A DNA stretch of 64,000 bases from NCBI GenBank assembly GCA_011033025.1, contig WFMF01000234.1, forward strand, positions 7,817-71,816, read 5' to 3'. A program made the position numbers and the translations under genes. The notes under the pieces were generated by a model. It saw only the letters and a list, made by a program, of their open reading frames with translations, searched no databases and was not told the DNA's origin. The stretch is from Beroe forskalii. Lineage: Eukaryota; Ctenophora; Nuda; Beroida; Beroidae. Positions 41,801 through 46,280 of the stretch are shown piece by piece (position 1 is the first letter of the stretch; each line of letters begins with the position of its first letter).

Positions 41801-44800
41801 CCCAAAAGGGGAGTATCCGGCGAGTTTTGGCTAGTTAAATTAAAAAAAAAAAAAAAAACTGTGCAGCCAATGATAATAGAACGTGGGGTCTTAATTGGTC
41901 AATATTCATTTATTTACCTTTGCTGGGTGTTGACCGTTTGGAGAACTAATTTCTTTGCATGTGTACTGTTTAGTGGTCCACCCTAGATAAGCTGCTGTCA
42001 ACTGAAAACCAATTCTAAGGAACAATTCCTAGAATTTCGAAAAATATAGCCCCTAAATCGTTATGTCCGTGATCATGAAGACACTTTAACCTGCGTATGC
42101 TCAAAATATCATAATCATGATAATATTATGCAAAGTGAGTGTTGTTGCACCCACGTAAGCTTTTATAATTTTATAGAATTACCTTTTGACGTTGTAAATC
42201 AAGCGCATTGCGCAATTTTATATGTCTCCTGAGGCTCACGATTTCAATCCTCGAAGGCTCACCTAACAGTGACTTGCCCAGATAAAGCTAAATTATAAGC
42301 TTTATAAACTTATAAACACCGCACGCGCAGCTTGTAACGAGAGATATTTTCCGCATTTTGGTGTTTCTCGACAAAAATCAATCCAATAAATCTTGAAGAC
42401 AAAATGCGCTCCTTTGCTTGTAATAAGATAATAAATTGAGTAGAATATTGACTTTCTCTGCTCGTTTTACCCGAAAGCTTTCATACTAATCAAGTTCAAT
42501 AATCATATCTAGCTATGAATGCCTTCAAAACTGAAGCAACATTTAATAACGGAACAGAAATAGAATCATATCATGAAAGAAGTATATTACAACAAGAGGC
42601 GTGTATATGTAGTTTTATAAGAAATAAAAAATGAAGAAATGTTTGATTCCTATCACATTAATATATATACCAACAATCCACCTCTTCAGGTTGGATGCGA
42701 TAGACAACCTCCTGGACTGCCCGGGTAAAGTGAAGGAGGTGCAGGGTATCCTGAGGAAGGTGCCGGATCTGGAGCGTCTGCTCCGGAAAGTCCACACTCA
42801 GGGAGTGAAGTTACCTCCCGATCACCCGGACACCAGGGCTGTCTTGTACGATGTGGAGGTCTACAGCAAGAAGAAGATCACAGACCTCGTCAACTCTCTC
42901 GATGGTTAGTTCTGGGGAATGTTGTTTTTTTAATCATTACCTTTTTGACCCATTCACAAGTTAATCTTCTACAGTGAGTTGTTACGAGCCGATACGTACT
43001 ATACACAGTCGTCCCATTGCTCATTGGTTGTTCAGTTAACAGTTGACCAAACAAATAGTTCTTTCTCTTGTGAAGGTGTCCTAGGCAACTCCGACTTGTT
43101 TGATGTTTCGTCCTCGAATGTAATAGTACCAGCTAAACACAATTTGATCCTTATAGTTGTATAAATGCCACAATTGCAGCTCTTTGATACAACGAGGCAG
43201 TTTGAATAAGGTGGTTTTATTGATGTACTATTAACTTTGTGAAATAATTGTATGCATATTAAAATTAGTTTTGCATATTTATGTTCAAAAAGGTTGTATT
43301 CGACGGATAAAGTCGAAAATACCATAAGTTGCGGAAGCGCTAAAACATTCCTTTGCTACGAGATTTTGTTTAGGGTGGAAGACAGCATTCGTTCTGGATG
43401 CAAAATCTCCCGCATTATATTACCACAATCCACGTAATCCTGTCAGAGAATTCAAAGATATTTCTTTGTTTGTTGCCAACCAATCAGTTGGCTATCAGCA
43501 TTGATAAACGACTTTCTTGGGTCCCCACGATGTTATGAGTCCCAGCTCAGCTCCATTGTTGCCACCAGCAAAGTGCATTCCCATCAATCCAAGTTACTCA
43601 TTATTAAATGGCAGTACCTGACTTAAGTTATATCATGTCCGACACCATAAATTTCTAGATACTGGTGTGGTGAACTTCAATAAAGTAACGTCACTCCAAG
43701 TTCTCCCTGAACATGTGGTGAACGTGTACGACTGCACGAGATTTCTGTTGGAAGGTGAAAGGTGCTAACTTGCTAACTGACAGTTGAGAATAGAGCACCC
43801 CATTGATACGTCATGAACATCTTTATAATTTGTTCTTTAAATCCATTAACAACATCCTGTCATCTGCTTATAGGATTGGTAATCACGTATTATTTAATCA
43901 TAGAGCCGCGTGACAACTGATCAAAGGGCCTTAATTTTGTAACAAAAAGCTTACAAAATATTTATTTTGTAAATTCACTATTATGTAGTGCTTTTAGTAC
44001 CTATTGACTTCTGAGCATTTCCTCATAAATCTCAACAGGTTTCAGCAAGCTGATTGAGATGGTGGCGCTATTCGATAACGTCGAAATTACATCGGATTTG
44101 TTGAGGGAAATTATTCGAATTGACAATGACAAGGGATTCCCTGACCTATCTAAGCTGCTGAAGTTTTACCAGGTATTTGTCACTTTTTTGAGTAAAAATT
44201 AGTGGCTTACAATAGATGGCCCTAAGTGGAGCGAAAAATATTTAATATTTTACCGCTTTAACTGGAAGTCCATTATTATTACCTTCATAGAAGGTAAATT
44301 CAAATATTTTTAATTGTGGCGAAAAATAATTGTAGGCTGTATCAGTAATATAAAGAAGTAAATTATACCCAAAAGTCTTGTTGAAAATTCTTGCCTACAT
44401 GCAGGACTCGTTTGACCGCGAGAAAGCGATGAAGGAAGGACTGATTATCCCACGGGACGGTGTCAATGAAGCGTACGACGCAGCCATCAGTGACATCGCA
44501 GACATAGAACGTCAGTTTAACGACCTGTTACGGAAGTACAAGTCACAGCTCCAGTGCAACATTAATTTTGTGGGATCTGCCAAAACCAGGTACTCTCAAT
44601 TCTTGTTGTGTGTTACGAACACTTCCACTTCTACAGTGGCTACCACTATCATTACTGCGGTGGAAACACCCACTCTTAATTTTATGAAATTCTCCAAATT
44701 CAGAACCACTCCCACCTCTCCTACCACATGCGCTTAAACTCCCACCTCTCCTACCACATCTGTTGTTAAACAGACGAATATACAAATATTTAATGATTAC

Positions 44801-46280
44801 TTTGGGCTTTTTTGATAAAGAATTAATAGAGAGCTAAAATATTACTTCTGATTTCTTACTTTCTTCAATTATTTAATTGATGTTATTTCCAACCTCCTTA
44901 ATAGTGAAAAAATTTCTCCAATTTCCGGCACCGTTTGTTCATCACTGACCACTTATTGATAAAATCCTTTCCATGGGAGCAAGAAACAGGTTATAAATGC
45001 GGGACTGCGTGTTTGAATAATCCAAAGTTGTCTCTGTAAAGGTTTATATTATTATGACAAACACGCAGCAATCAGCAAATGCACCAATATTAATTAATAT
45101 TTCATTGAATGCCGTTTGCTATTGCTAAAATATGATAAAATTGAACTGAAAATTATGACTGTCCACGAACATAATATTGTTTCATTCGGTATGCGTTTTA
45201 TGAAAGCGTAAACCAAACCTTCTACCTTTCTAGGTGTCATTGCATCAAAGCTGAAGCTCTTGATTAAGATCGTATAGTAATGAGTTTCAAACTCACCAGA
45301 CCATATCGCTTAAAGCCCACGACGCCAGAAAGTGACAATGTCGTGCTATTTTGACTACCAAGTTCACACTAAGTTCTCAGAACATTTCAATGAATTTCTC
45401 TCTGAAGTTACTCTAAAGTAGAAATGTAGTGCTGAAGGTGAATGATCGCCCACATCAGGTTCCAAGCTGAAGTGACAGACACTGCCAGTAAGAAAGTTCC
45501 TCAGACATGGGAAGTCCAGTCTCAGAGAAAGGGATACGTCCGGTATTACTTCCCGGAGGCCAAGGGTCTCAAAGCGGAACTCGATAAGGCGGAAATCAGG
45601 TAAAAGTTGTTTGTTTTAAATTTATAGCAATTGAATTTTGATGAATAAAAGTTAGTAAATCGTCTTGAATTGTTCATTAAAAGTGGAAAACGAAAGTCTT
45701 TATTCTGAGGTTGACAACTGAGATTTCTGCACTTTTATTTCAGAAAAGAAGAAGCCCTCAAGGACACCATGAGGATACTGTTTCATAAGTTTTCCCAGCA
45801 CTATTCATTGTGGGACAGAGCAGTCAAATGCAGTGCCACACTCGGTAAGAAGCATTTTCTTCGTGGCTCTAGAGAAGTAGCTATCTGCAGTCTGCACTTG
45901 ATGTAGTGAATTGATTTATTCTTTGAGATCATGGTTATGAGATTCAGTAATTTGCATTAAGTCCCCCTCTCTCAAACAAGTTTCTTATCTTTGACCCCCC
46001 CTCTTATCGCCCCCCTCGTATCTTAAATCTCTTATCTCTCCTCTCTAAATCCCTCCCCTCTTATCTCTGCTTTCTTATATCCCCTCTTATCTCTTCTCCC
46101 TTATCAGACGTGTTGCTCTCGTTGGCGCTCTACAGTTCCTCTCACGAGACTTGCCGCCCTGAGGTTGTCACGTCCCAGACCCCCTTCCTCTGTATTGAGG
46201 ATGGATCCCATCCCATCCTCCTACCTTCCTTCTCACCTGGAGAATTCATACCCAATGATACCCACCTTGGCAGGAATGAG
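2584..46280 (+). CDS. MSH6: MSH6 DNA mismatch-repair protein, exons 1-15 (3' end missing)
   Basis: Fifteen exons join with matching phases into about 817 codons that follow the MSH6 family in order. They encode a Ser/Thr/Pro/Lys-rich linker, the conserved segment before the mismatch-binding domain, MutS domain I with the Phe-Tyr-Glu motif (exon 4), connector domain II (exons 6-8), and lever and clamp (exons 9-15). MSH6 pairs with MSH2 in MutS-alpha, which recognises base mismatches and small loops in the nucleus; the Phe-X-Glu motif stacks on the mispaired base. Separate exon entries give boundaries. The frame stops at a good donor (46281) just before the ATPase. No Walker A exon was found on the plus strand up to the gap at 59149, and the C-terminal exons appear on the minus strand at 62460-62949. 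No PWWP domain is seen upstream in the window. Identity is certain from family knowledge; exon borders are read by eye. Confidence 0.93.
3148..3210 (+). CDS. MSH6: MSH6 exon 2
   Basis: This is 21 codons between acceptor CCTCAG (ending 3147) and donor GTATTT (3211), phase 0 at both ends. The translation contains [15 protein letters not shown], matching the conserved Tyr-His-x-Thr-Leu-x-Trp-Leu segment found before the mismatch-binding domain of MSH6. Confidence 0.85.
3240..3390 (-). repeat. dispersed repeat fragment (family shared with 8105-8460)
   Basis: In MSH6 intron 2, the segment from about 3255 to 3370 is the reverse complement of 8114-8215, including the stretch read as GGAACAGGAAATTAAGCGCC on the minus strand. 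It is a partial copy lacking the T-rich tail of the 8.1 kb copy. Confidence 0.7.
3566..3679 (+). CDS. MSH6: MSH6 exon 3
   Basis: This is 38 codons following acceptor GGCAG (ending 3565). The translation includes [20 protein letters not shown], the strongly conserved MSH6 entry into MutS domain I. It ends ATC AAG at donor GTGAGG (3680), phase 0. The last 24 nt and the donor are the founding unit of the minisatellite that follows, so several in-frame alternative donors exist directly downstream. Confidence 0.95.
3656..4466 (+). repeat. 24 bp minisatellite made of exon 3 end plus splice donor
   Basis: About 33 tandem units of 24 bp run from the end of exon 3 to about 4466. Each unit has the core CAAG-GTGAG, i.e. 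exon end plus 5' splice site. Units differ mainly at two positions (GAGACA/GAGGCA and GAGAT/GAAAT). Because 24 is a multiple of three, the array is open in several frames on both strands, giving long spurious ORFs. In the exon 3 frame, units 1-2 read VRQWxEIK, and an 11 bp partial unit near 3704-3714 then introduces a TGA and a frame shift. Confidence 0.97.
4657..4845 (+). CDS. MSH6: MSH6 exon 4 with Phe-X-Glu mismatch-binding motif
   Basis: This is 63 codons between acceptor TTTCAG (ending 4656) and donor GTGGGT (4846), phase 0. It encodes the mismatch-recognition core [14 protein letters not shown], where Phe-Tyr-Glu is the base-stacking Phe-X-Glu motif, followed by the family segments [16 protein letters not shown] and [15 protein letters not shown]. 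All hallmark residues are intact. Confidence 0.97.
4905..4995 (+). repeat. short pyrimidine-rich tandem tract at exon 5 acceptor
   Basis: About five imperfect 17-18 bp units of the CCCATTATTCCCACTGT type fill most of the 150 bp intron 4 and run straight into the acceptor CATCAG. They supply a repeated polypyrimidine tract. Confidence 0.75.
4996..5104 (+). CDS. MSH6: MSH6 exon 5
   Basis: This is 36 codons plus one base. The translation begins [15 protein letters not shown] and ends [14 protein letters not shown] across the junction to exon 6, matching the end of MutS domain I (ARxEQ...REIC...ITKGT in relatives). The loop between ARIEQT and SREVC is about ten residues shorter than in vertebrate MSH6, and the usual Thr-Pro-Glu-Met motif is absent. 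Donor GTATGT is at 5105, phase 1. Confidence 0.93.
5105..5860. other. start of MSH6 intron 5, no feature seen
   Basis: This is the first 750 bp of the 21.6 kb intron. No gene, RNA or clear repeat is recognised. Short frames here lack any family features. Confidence 0.4.
5861..6170. repeat. A/T-rich low-complexity repeat, partner of 8216-8460
   Basis: The sequence is made of T-rich then A-rich runs of TTTTTG/CAAAAA type around a core TTGTTAAGGTAAATGT that also occurs at about 8365. It is flanked by unrelated sequence. Frames of about 90 codons on the minus strand come from the simple repeat and are Phe-rich artefacts. Confidence 0.75.
6480..6700 (-). repeat. dispersed copies of the ~143 bp satellite (reverse orientation)
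   Basis: The segment with GTTCACGTGGATGTTTTCTA followed by GAAATTAGGGGATTT is the reverse complement of the tandem unit at 63640-63980. About one and a half diverged copies are visible. Confidence 0.7.
6701..8104. other. intronic sequence without recognised features
   Basis: Within MSH6 intron 5. It is AT-rich, with a few CpG/GCGCGC motifs near 7820-7870. No coding or RNA gene is supported. Confidence 0.35.
8105..8460 (+). repeat. dispersed repeat with T-rich body
   Basis: A unique-sequence head (8114-8215) is found inverted at 3255-3370. A long (T)nG simple-repeat body and a tail resembling 5935-6000 follow. It is probably a small non-autonomous mobile element with an expanded T tract. No coding potential beyond Phe-rich simple-sequence frames. 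Confidence 0.65.
8461..9097. other. intronic sequence, no feature seen
   Basis: Within MSH6 intron 5. Near 9070 two short repeats of TAGGTTTGAATTTT lie next to the SINE. Nothing else is recognised. Confidence 0.35.
9098..9415 (+). mobile_element. tRNA-derived SINE
   Basis: The head carries a perfect RNA polymerase III A box, TAGCGCAGTGG (9107-9117), and 34 bp later a B box, GGTTTGATTCC (9152-9162, one mismatch to GWTCRANNC). This is the arrangement of tRNA-like SINE promoters. The tRNA part (to about 9170) is followed by a ~200 bp tRNA-unrelated body and ends in an A-rich tail (AAATAAAAAATA, to about 9415). No convincing target duplication was found. The length of about 315 bp is typical for a SINE. 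It is not a functional tRNA: there is no intact cloverleaf or acceptor stem. Confidence 0.85.
9523..9723. mobile_element. 201 bp short inverted-repeat (MITE-like) element
   Basis: It is bounded by the perfect short inverted repeats ACGTCCGCA (9523-9531) and TGCGGACGT (9715-9723). The right half (GTGGGGAGGGG..AAAATGGCC..) is closely similar to 23875-23945, which shows that it belongs to a dispersed family. No target duplication is clear. Confidence 0.45.
9923..11050 (+). CDS. divergent rhodopsin-like (class A) GPCR, two exons
   Basis: Exon 1 is 9923-10065 and exon 2 is 10243-11050 (donor CG|GTATGG, acceptor TTTCAG), giving 316 residues. Seven hydrophobic segments are seen: TM1 ~17-44 with Asn37, TM2 ~55-78 with Asp62 in SVSDC (the conserved TM1 Asn/TM2 Asp pair), TM3 ~88-113, TM4 ~128-150, TM5 ~180-205, TM6 ~225-250, and TM7 ~268-295 with Asn-Pro at 285-286. 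There is an N-glycosylation site at Asn6. Oddities: the Asp-Arg-Tyr motif is His-Arg-Leu (115-117), NPxxY is NPVLL, and no Cys sits at the usual TM3 start. The ligand is unknown. Such receptors act in the plasma membrane through G proteins, but the altered motifs leave signalling open. The gene is nested in MSH6 intron 5 on the same strand. The ATG at 9923 is chosen because it opens a short extracellular N-terminus before TM1. Confidence 0.8.
11051..11705. other. convergent intergenic region between GPCR and unknown minus gene
   Basis: It should contain the 3' ends of both neighbours. No perfect AATAAA was identified for either. Short frames are not supported. Confidence 0.35.
11706..12146 (-). 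CDS. unknown basic protein, single exon
   Basis: An open frame of 146 residues starts [19 protein letters not shown] and ends ATVDD at a TGA (11706-11708). Base composition is clearly GC-richer than the surrounding intron, and the low-complexity-free, charged sequence looks coding. It contains a KRKPGRP segment resembling an AT-hook core (GRP flanked by basic residues) and many Arg/Gln. No signal peptide or membrane segment is seen. The frame extends 34 codons further upstream to 12248, but that part is AT-rich and Asn/Ile-rich, so the internal ATG at 12146 is preferred. I do not recognise the family. It is nested in MSH6 intron 5, antisense, and converges with the GPCR. Confidence 0.55.
   Translation of the reverse strand: MNLHDVLSRLATKSRENATLQASRVATPHPNPTKFYQMECASHHYYPSKFQGQLPLREVEGFCRLQMRSTTSKRKPGRPILMSANVRKPSYNRDICRSIQLQPRQQDPVRGELLRRRDHVIRLPKGTSLTSHGGSTVTSSLATVDD
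12147..12854. other. intronic sequence with AAAT microsatellite
   Basis: It holds an (AAAT)n microsatellite at 12501-12532 followed by TATATA. The remainder shows no supported gene. It may include the promoter of the minus-strand gene ending at 11706. Confidence 0.5.
12855..13466 (+). CDS. possible small membrane/coiled-coil protein with 25-residue repeats
   Basis: An open frame of 203 codons. From residue ~75 there is a hydrophobic segment, [20 protein letters not shown], and then about four 25-residue repeats rich in Glu/Arg/Leu (core [20 protein letters not shown]) that could form an amphipathic helix. The repeat is a 75 bp minisatellite, a multiple of three, so all frames remain open and the length of the ORF is weak evidence. 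The N-terminal 70 residues have no recognisable features. Could equally be a chance frame through a minisatellite. Confidence 0.25.
   Translation: MFHNLLLSLQLNLGNLPHILYWFCSSIQVSRLDQDLESEILILQSSPKDKCSRNVRSLPCIKSRNDWHHSTGYNMLSTVLVVVVCLICMLGDICMLSRLIELEVQEGPRMEIESRMETLENKRLLELAVQEGPRMEIESRMETLENKRLLELAVQEGPRMEIESRMETLENKRLYRTGSTRKTKDGNRIEDGNIREQETIVME
13154..13452 (+). repeat. 75 bp minisatellite, four copies
   Basis: Copies begin with (T)AGAACTGG at 13154, 13229, 13304 and about 13379. The middle two are identical or nearly so, and the last is slightly diverged. Confidence 0.95.
13467..14541. other. intronic sequence, no feature seen
   Basis: AT-rich, within MSH6 intron 5. No gene, RNA or repeat could be supported. 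Confidence 0.4.
14556..17998 (+). mobile_element. poly(A)-tailed non-coding retroposon, copy 1 (full length)
   Basis: The element is bounded by a perfect 14 bp target duplication ATTAATGTTCCTCA (14542-14555 and 17999-18012) and ends in a poly(A) run, so it was inserted by target-primed reverse transcription. Its 5' part is a tandem duplication of about 320 bp (14560-14815 resembles 14880-15122), like the 5' promoter monomers of some LINEs. The body matches copies at 38717-41856 and 50295-52282. No frame longer than about 70 codons exists and no endonuclease or RT motif is seen, so it is non-autonomous. The source of its mobilising enzymes is not in the window. Confidence 0.85.
17507..17577 (+). 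other. candidate cryptic exon within retroposon copy 1
   Basis: A pyrimidine tract ending CTTGTTCCAG precedes a ~53 bp segment ending GACTCTCCAG followed by GTATTT. The same segment in copies 2 and 3 ends at GTAAGT, a much stronger donor. Confidence 0.3.
18013..20571. other. intronic sequence, no feature seen
   Basis: 2.5 kb of AT-rich sequence in MSH6 intron 5. No coding, RNA or repeat structure could be supported on either strand. Confidence 0.4.
20574..23495. mobile_element. 2.9 kb TA-flanked giant inverted-repeat element
   Basis: It starts CAGTCAAATC and ends GATTTGACTG with TA immediately outside on both sides (20572-20573, 23496-23497), as in Tc1/mariner/pogo-type insertions. The outer ~270 bp are inverted repeats of each other (including CAACTTTCCGGGACTTTCCG). 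Inward, each arm is a tandem array of ~165 bp units with the motif ATGGGCGAAAAACTGATTTT. The left arm runs 20790-21960 and the right arm, inverted, 22160-23320. There is no transposase frame, so it is non-autonomous. The apparent ORFs of 60-106 codons are repeat artefacts. Confidence 0.85.
21047..21203. other. insertion within one unit of the giant inverted repeat
   Basis: One left-arm unit is interrupted between GAGGAAC and TATGGGCG by ~155 bp of AT-rich sequence not found in other units. It ends in a short direct repeat, ATTATTGTTTAACT, present twice (about 21173-21204). Origin unknown. Confidence 0.55.
23498..24238. other. intronic sequence with fragment of the 9.6 kb MITE-like family
   Basis: About 23875-23945 resembles the right half of the element at 9523-9723 (GCGGACGTTTGCA.., TGGCCGAAATTTTGCG). 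The rest is unassigned. Confidence 0.5.
24239..24541. repeat. ~110 bp near-perfect inverted repeat (fold-back)
   Basis: The arms at about 24239-24351 and 24430-24541 are reverse complements with only one or two mismatches, separated by a ~78 bp loop. The outer ends read AGACATGTTCTACTGCTGG and its complement. RNA through this region would form a long hairpin. No target duplication is clear. Confidence 0.9.
24542..26167. other. intronic sequence, no supported gene
   Basis: Two divergent 60-codon frames (25740-25922 on minus, 25942-26124 on plus) are present but have no recognisable features and are not called. Confidence 0.35.
26168..26665 (+). repeat. 17 bp minisatellite abutting exon 6 acceptor
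   Basis: About 28 imperfect units of the TTGACACCACAGTTCCC type run to within a few bases of the exon 6 acceptor. Each unit contains a branch-point-like TTGAC, an ACAG acceptor-like dinucleotide context, and a short CCC tract, so the array resembles repeated 3' splice sites. The minus-strand frames of 115-133 codons here are repeat artefacts. Confidence 0.95.
26670..26842 (+). CDS. MSH6: MSH6 exon 6
   Basis: Acceptor CCCTCTCAG (ending 26669) and donor GTTAGT (26843); phase 1 in, phase 0 out. The translation [20 protein letters not shown] followed by [17 protein letters not shown] is the start of MutS connector domain II as in MSH6. Confidence 0.96.
26843..27178. other. MSH6 intron 6 start, no feature seen
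   Basis: No gene or repeat is recognised. It probably contains the 3' UTR of the minus-strand gene that follows. Confidence 0.35.
27179..27760 (-). CDS. small Cys-rich type I membrane protein
   Basis: With the ATG at 27760 the protein has 193 residues. It has a signal peptide ~1-27 (hydrophobic [12 protein letters not shown]), a short ectodomain ~28-105 with about ten Cys (first pair CYDQTC at 32-37) and an N-linked site (NIT), and a membrane helix ~106-126 ([20 protein letters not shown]). The cytoplasmic tail has a second Cys cluster (WWCGCCYRR), a run of six Glu, and a basic C-terminus. The DNA is GC- and CpG-rich compared with the flanks. The frame extends 43 codons further 5' (to 27889), but the shorter start gives a canonical signal peptide. 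The Cys count would suit a small disulfide domain, but spacing is not enough to assign a family. It is nested antisense in MSH6 intron 6. Confidence 0.6.
   Translation of the reverse strand: MLYRTRDYSAVTLHIILLSAAVRPLSATIWDCYDQTCHGRGLSSNITIACDNSYNHCTLGFRGYPVCSRDDSFHFGGRGVRCYGQYTCGTDSTGRAVCKNQDYRQLALFIAVVGLLVVVLLAGCCWYGRWRNVRDGYPVSGWWCGCCYRRGGGVEEEEEEKADTSTEYTELMNWLERKRLKRPQQKSVMYSSI
27890..28497. other. intronic sequence, no feature seen
   Basis: AT-rich. It may contain the promoter of the Cys-rich membrane protein gene and the 5' part of the following retrotransposon, whose boundary is not visible. Confidence 0.35.
28567..29175 (+). CDS. LINE ORF1 with zinc-finger (PHD-like) module
   Basis: 202 residues from [14 protein letters not shown]. 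The middle carries a Cys pattern [22 protein letters not shown] and then WLCDTCHKS, resembling a PHD-like zinc-binding module found in some LINE ORF1 proteins. A Ser/Gln-rich C-terminus follows, ending at TAG (29173-29175). Coding character continues after this stop in another frame (29197-29556, Gln-rich), so the original ORF1 was probably longer. Confidence 0.7.
   Translation: MASNRHQNDSENVKVIIGKLLEKAASSVRPVISNFDYFQSRAVNIQRFNQFNVTLLENCAEFLEIALADKDGYKIYTKSALVGRIYLAFMALMPARCGECGDDYLIDHEPEAQPFFTCFKCFQGSHDCDRNRLLHQTLDAMNAPTGFVWLCDTCHKSLDPIAPRKQRSRHNSGTLSSQESQSLDGTSDSSEGGRQNDVLHSP
29677..30347 (+). pseudogene. LINE ORF2 endonuclease segment (frameshifted)
   Basis: Reading 29826-30347 contains [39 protein letters not shown] and EISDHHLVS. 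These correspond to the core motifs of the exonuclease-endonuclease-phosphatase fold of LINE endonucleases (Asp-Phe-Asn, and Ser-Asp-His). The N-terminal part lies in another frame from 29677, showing a frameshift. Confidence 0.85.
30940..31700 (+). pseudogene. LINE ORF2 reverse-transcriptase segment (broken)
   Basis: Pieces in different frames read [16 protein letters not shown], then [19 protein letters not shown] (the RT catalytic block with Phe-Asp), then a degraded VPQGS. The aspartate box is blurred by indels. Clearly inactive. Confidence 0.8.
32601..33270. other. end of MSH6 intron 6
   Basis: No gene is recognised. A normal pyrimidine-poor tract ends in the exon 7 acceptor CTTCTCCCAG. 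Confidence 0.35.
33271..33475 (+). CDS. MSH6: MSH6 exon 7
   Basis: 68 codons plus one base. It encodes connector-domain sequence including [20 protein letters not shown] and [15 protein letters not shown], with a Glu-rich insert ([13 protein letters not shown]). Donor GTGAGT is at 33476, phase 1. Confidence 0.93.
33553..35401. mobile_element. 1.85 kb TTAA-flanked inverted-repeat element
   Basis: The ends AGGGGTTGGCAACTA (33553) and TAGTTGCCAACCCCT (to 35401) are perfect inverted repeats flanked by TTAA on both sides (33549-33552, 35402-35405), the target site of piggyBac-type transposases. The homology continues inward imperfectly: GCGATGACGTCACTGTGGCA near 33700 pairs with the complement of the region near 35250-35275. 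No transposase is seen; much of the interior is a minisatellite. A hAT origin is less likely given the 4 bp duplication. Confidence 0.7.
34240..34990 (+). repeat. GGCTCMCC-type minisatellite
   Basis: Variable 20-30 bp units share cores such as GGGCTCACC, GGCTCCACC and CTCGGGCTCCCCCATA. It grades from diverged on the left to regular ~21 bp units near 34740-34980. The frames of 60-120 codons through it are Pro/Ser-rich artefacts. Confidence 0.85.
35596..37119. mobile_element. 1.5 kb inverted-repeat element
   Basis: The ends GCAGTCCGGGATAT (35596) and ATATCCCGGACTGC (to 37119) are perfect 14 bp inverted repeats. Inner parts also pair: CTTGAGCAGC near 35745 and GCTGCTCAAG near 36975, with GCGCG motifs in both. 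It has no coding capacity. Target duplication is not clear, so class is unassigned. Confidence 0.65.
37459..37694 (+). CDS. MSH6: MSH6 exon 8
   Basis: Acceptor AAATCAG (ending 37458), donor GTGAGA (37695); phase 1 in, phase 0 out. The translation contains [20 protein letters not shown] and ends [15 protein letters not shown], the conserved connector-to-lever transition of MSH6. Confidence 0.96.
37695..38301. other. MSH6 intron 8, no feature seen
   Basis: 607 bp of intron with standard splice sites. No repeat or gene is recognised. Confidence 0.6.
38302..38438 (+). CDS. MSH6: MSH6 exon 9
   Basis: Translation [20 protein letters not shown] followed by [14 protein letters not shown] and AINRR. 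This is the start of the MutS lever domain (the Gly-Lys-Arg-Leu-Leu ... Trp motif). Donor GTTTTA is at 38439, phase 2. Confidence 0.95.
38717..41856 (+). mobile_element. poly(A)-tailed non-coding retroposon, copy 2
   Basis: Same family as 14556-17998. It is flanked by a 13 bp target duplication AACTGTGCAGCCA (38704-38716 and 41857-41869). A near match to the 3' flank, ACTGTACAGCCAATGAT, also lies at 38604-38620, so the exact 5' end could be slightly further left. It has a single 5' monomer, then a body that is nearly identical to copy 3, and a poly(A) run. No coding capacity. It lies in MSH6 intron 9, sense. Confidence 0.8.
41400..41475 (+). other. candidate cryptic exon within retroposon copy 2
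   Basis: The tract TCTTTCTCTTTTCCCAG and the donor CTCCAG|GTAAGTGG enclose a 53 bp segment (about 41415-41467). Both sites fit the splice consensus well and are in MSH6 sense orientation. Inclusion would shift the MSH6 frame. Confidence 0.35.
41870..42689. other. remainder of MSH6 intron 9
   Basis: AT-rich. No gene or repeat is recognised before the exon 10 acceptor CCTCTTCAG. Confidence 0.4.
42690..42904 (+). CDS. MSH6: MSH6 exon 10
   Basis: Begins (R)LDAIDNLLD after the phase-2 junction and contains [19 protein letters not shown], a hallmark of the MutS lever (Pro-Asp-Leu-Glu-Arg). It ends [13 protein letters not shown]. Donor GTTAGT is at 42905, phase 1. Confidence 0.97.
42905..44038. 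other. MSH6 intron 10, no feature seen
   Basis: 1.1 kb of intron. Short open frames at 42979-43437 have no features and are not called. Confidence 0.5.
44039..44172 (+). CDS. MSH6: MSH6 exon 11
   Basis: Translation [15 protein letters not shown] then [15 protein letters not shown], matching the lever segment (Phe-Pro-Asp-Leu) of MSH6. Acceptor CAACAG, donor GTATTT (44173); phase 1 in, phase 0 out. Confidence 0.93.
44405..44589 (+). CDS. MSH6: MSH6 exon 12
   Basis: Begins [20 protein letters not shown] and continues [15 protein letters not shown], the lever-to-clamp region (Phe-Asp-x-Glu-Lys-Ala and the Pro-x-x-Gly...Tyr-Asp motif). Donor at 44590, phase 2. Confidence 0.96.
44590..45458. other. 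MSH6 intron 12
   Basis: A short direct repeat (CTCCCACCTCTCCTACCACAT, twice) sits at about 44709-44760. No other feature is recognised. Confidence 0.55.
45459..45599 (+). CDS. MSH6: MSH6 exon 13
   Basis: Clamp-domain sequence: (R)[20 protein letters not shown], then [15 protein letters not shown], corresponding to the Tyr-Gln-x-Glu ... Lys-Gly-x-x-Arg-Tyr segment of relatives. Phase 2 at both ends. Confidence 0.94.
45744..45844 (+). CDS. MSH6: MSH6 exon 14
   Basis: [20 protein letters not shown] then [13 protein letters not shown], the end of the lever helices. Acceptor TTTCAG, donor GTAAGA (45845), phase 1 out. Confidence 0.95.
45955..46107 (+). repeat. pyrimidine tandem tract at exon 15 acceptor
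   Basis: Repeats of (C)nTCTTATCTC type fill the 3' half of intron 14 and end in the acceptor CCCTTATCAG, so the splice site itself looks like the last unit of the tract. Confidence 0.8.
46108..46280 (+). CDS. MSH6: MSH6 exon 15 (last found on plus strand)
   Basis: (D)[19 protein letters not shown], then a conserved His-Pro (DGSHPILLP) and [12 protein letters not shown]. In relatives this segment lies directly before the Walker A loop of the ATPase. It ends at a good donor GTAAGA (46281), phase 0. No continuation is found to the right on this strand. Confidence 0.96.
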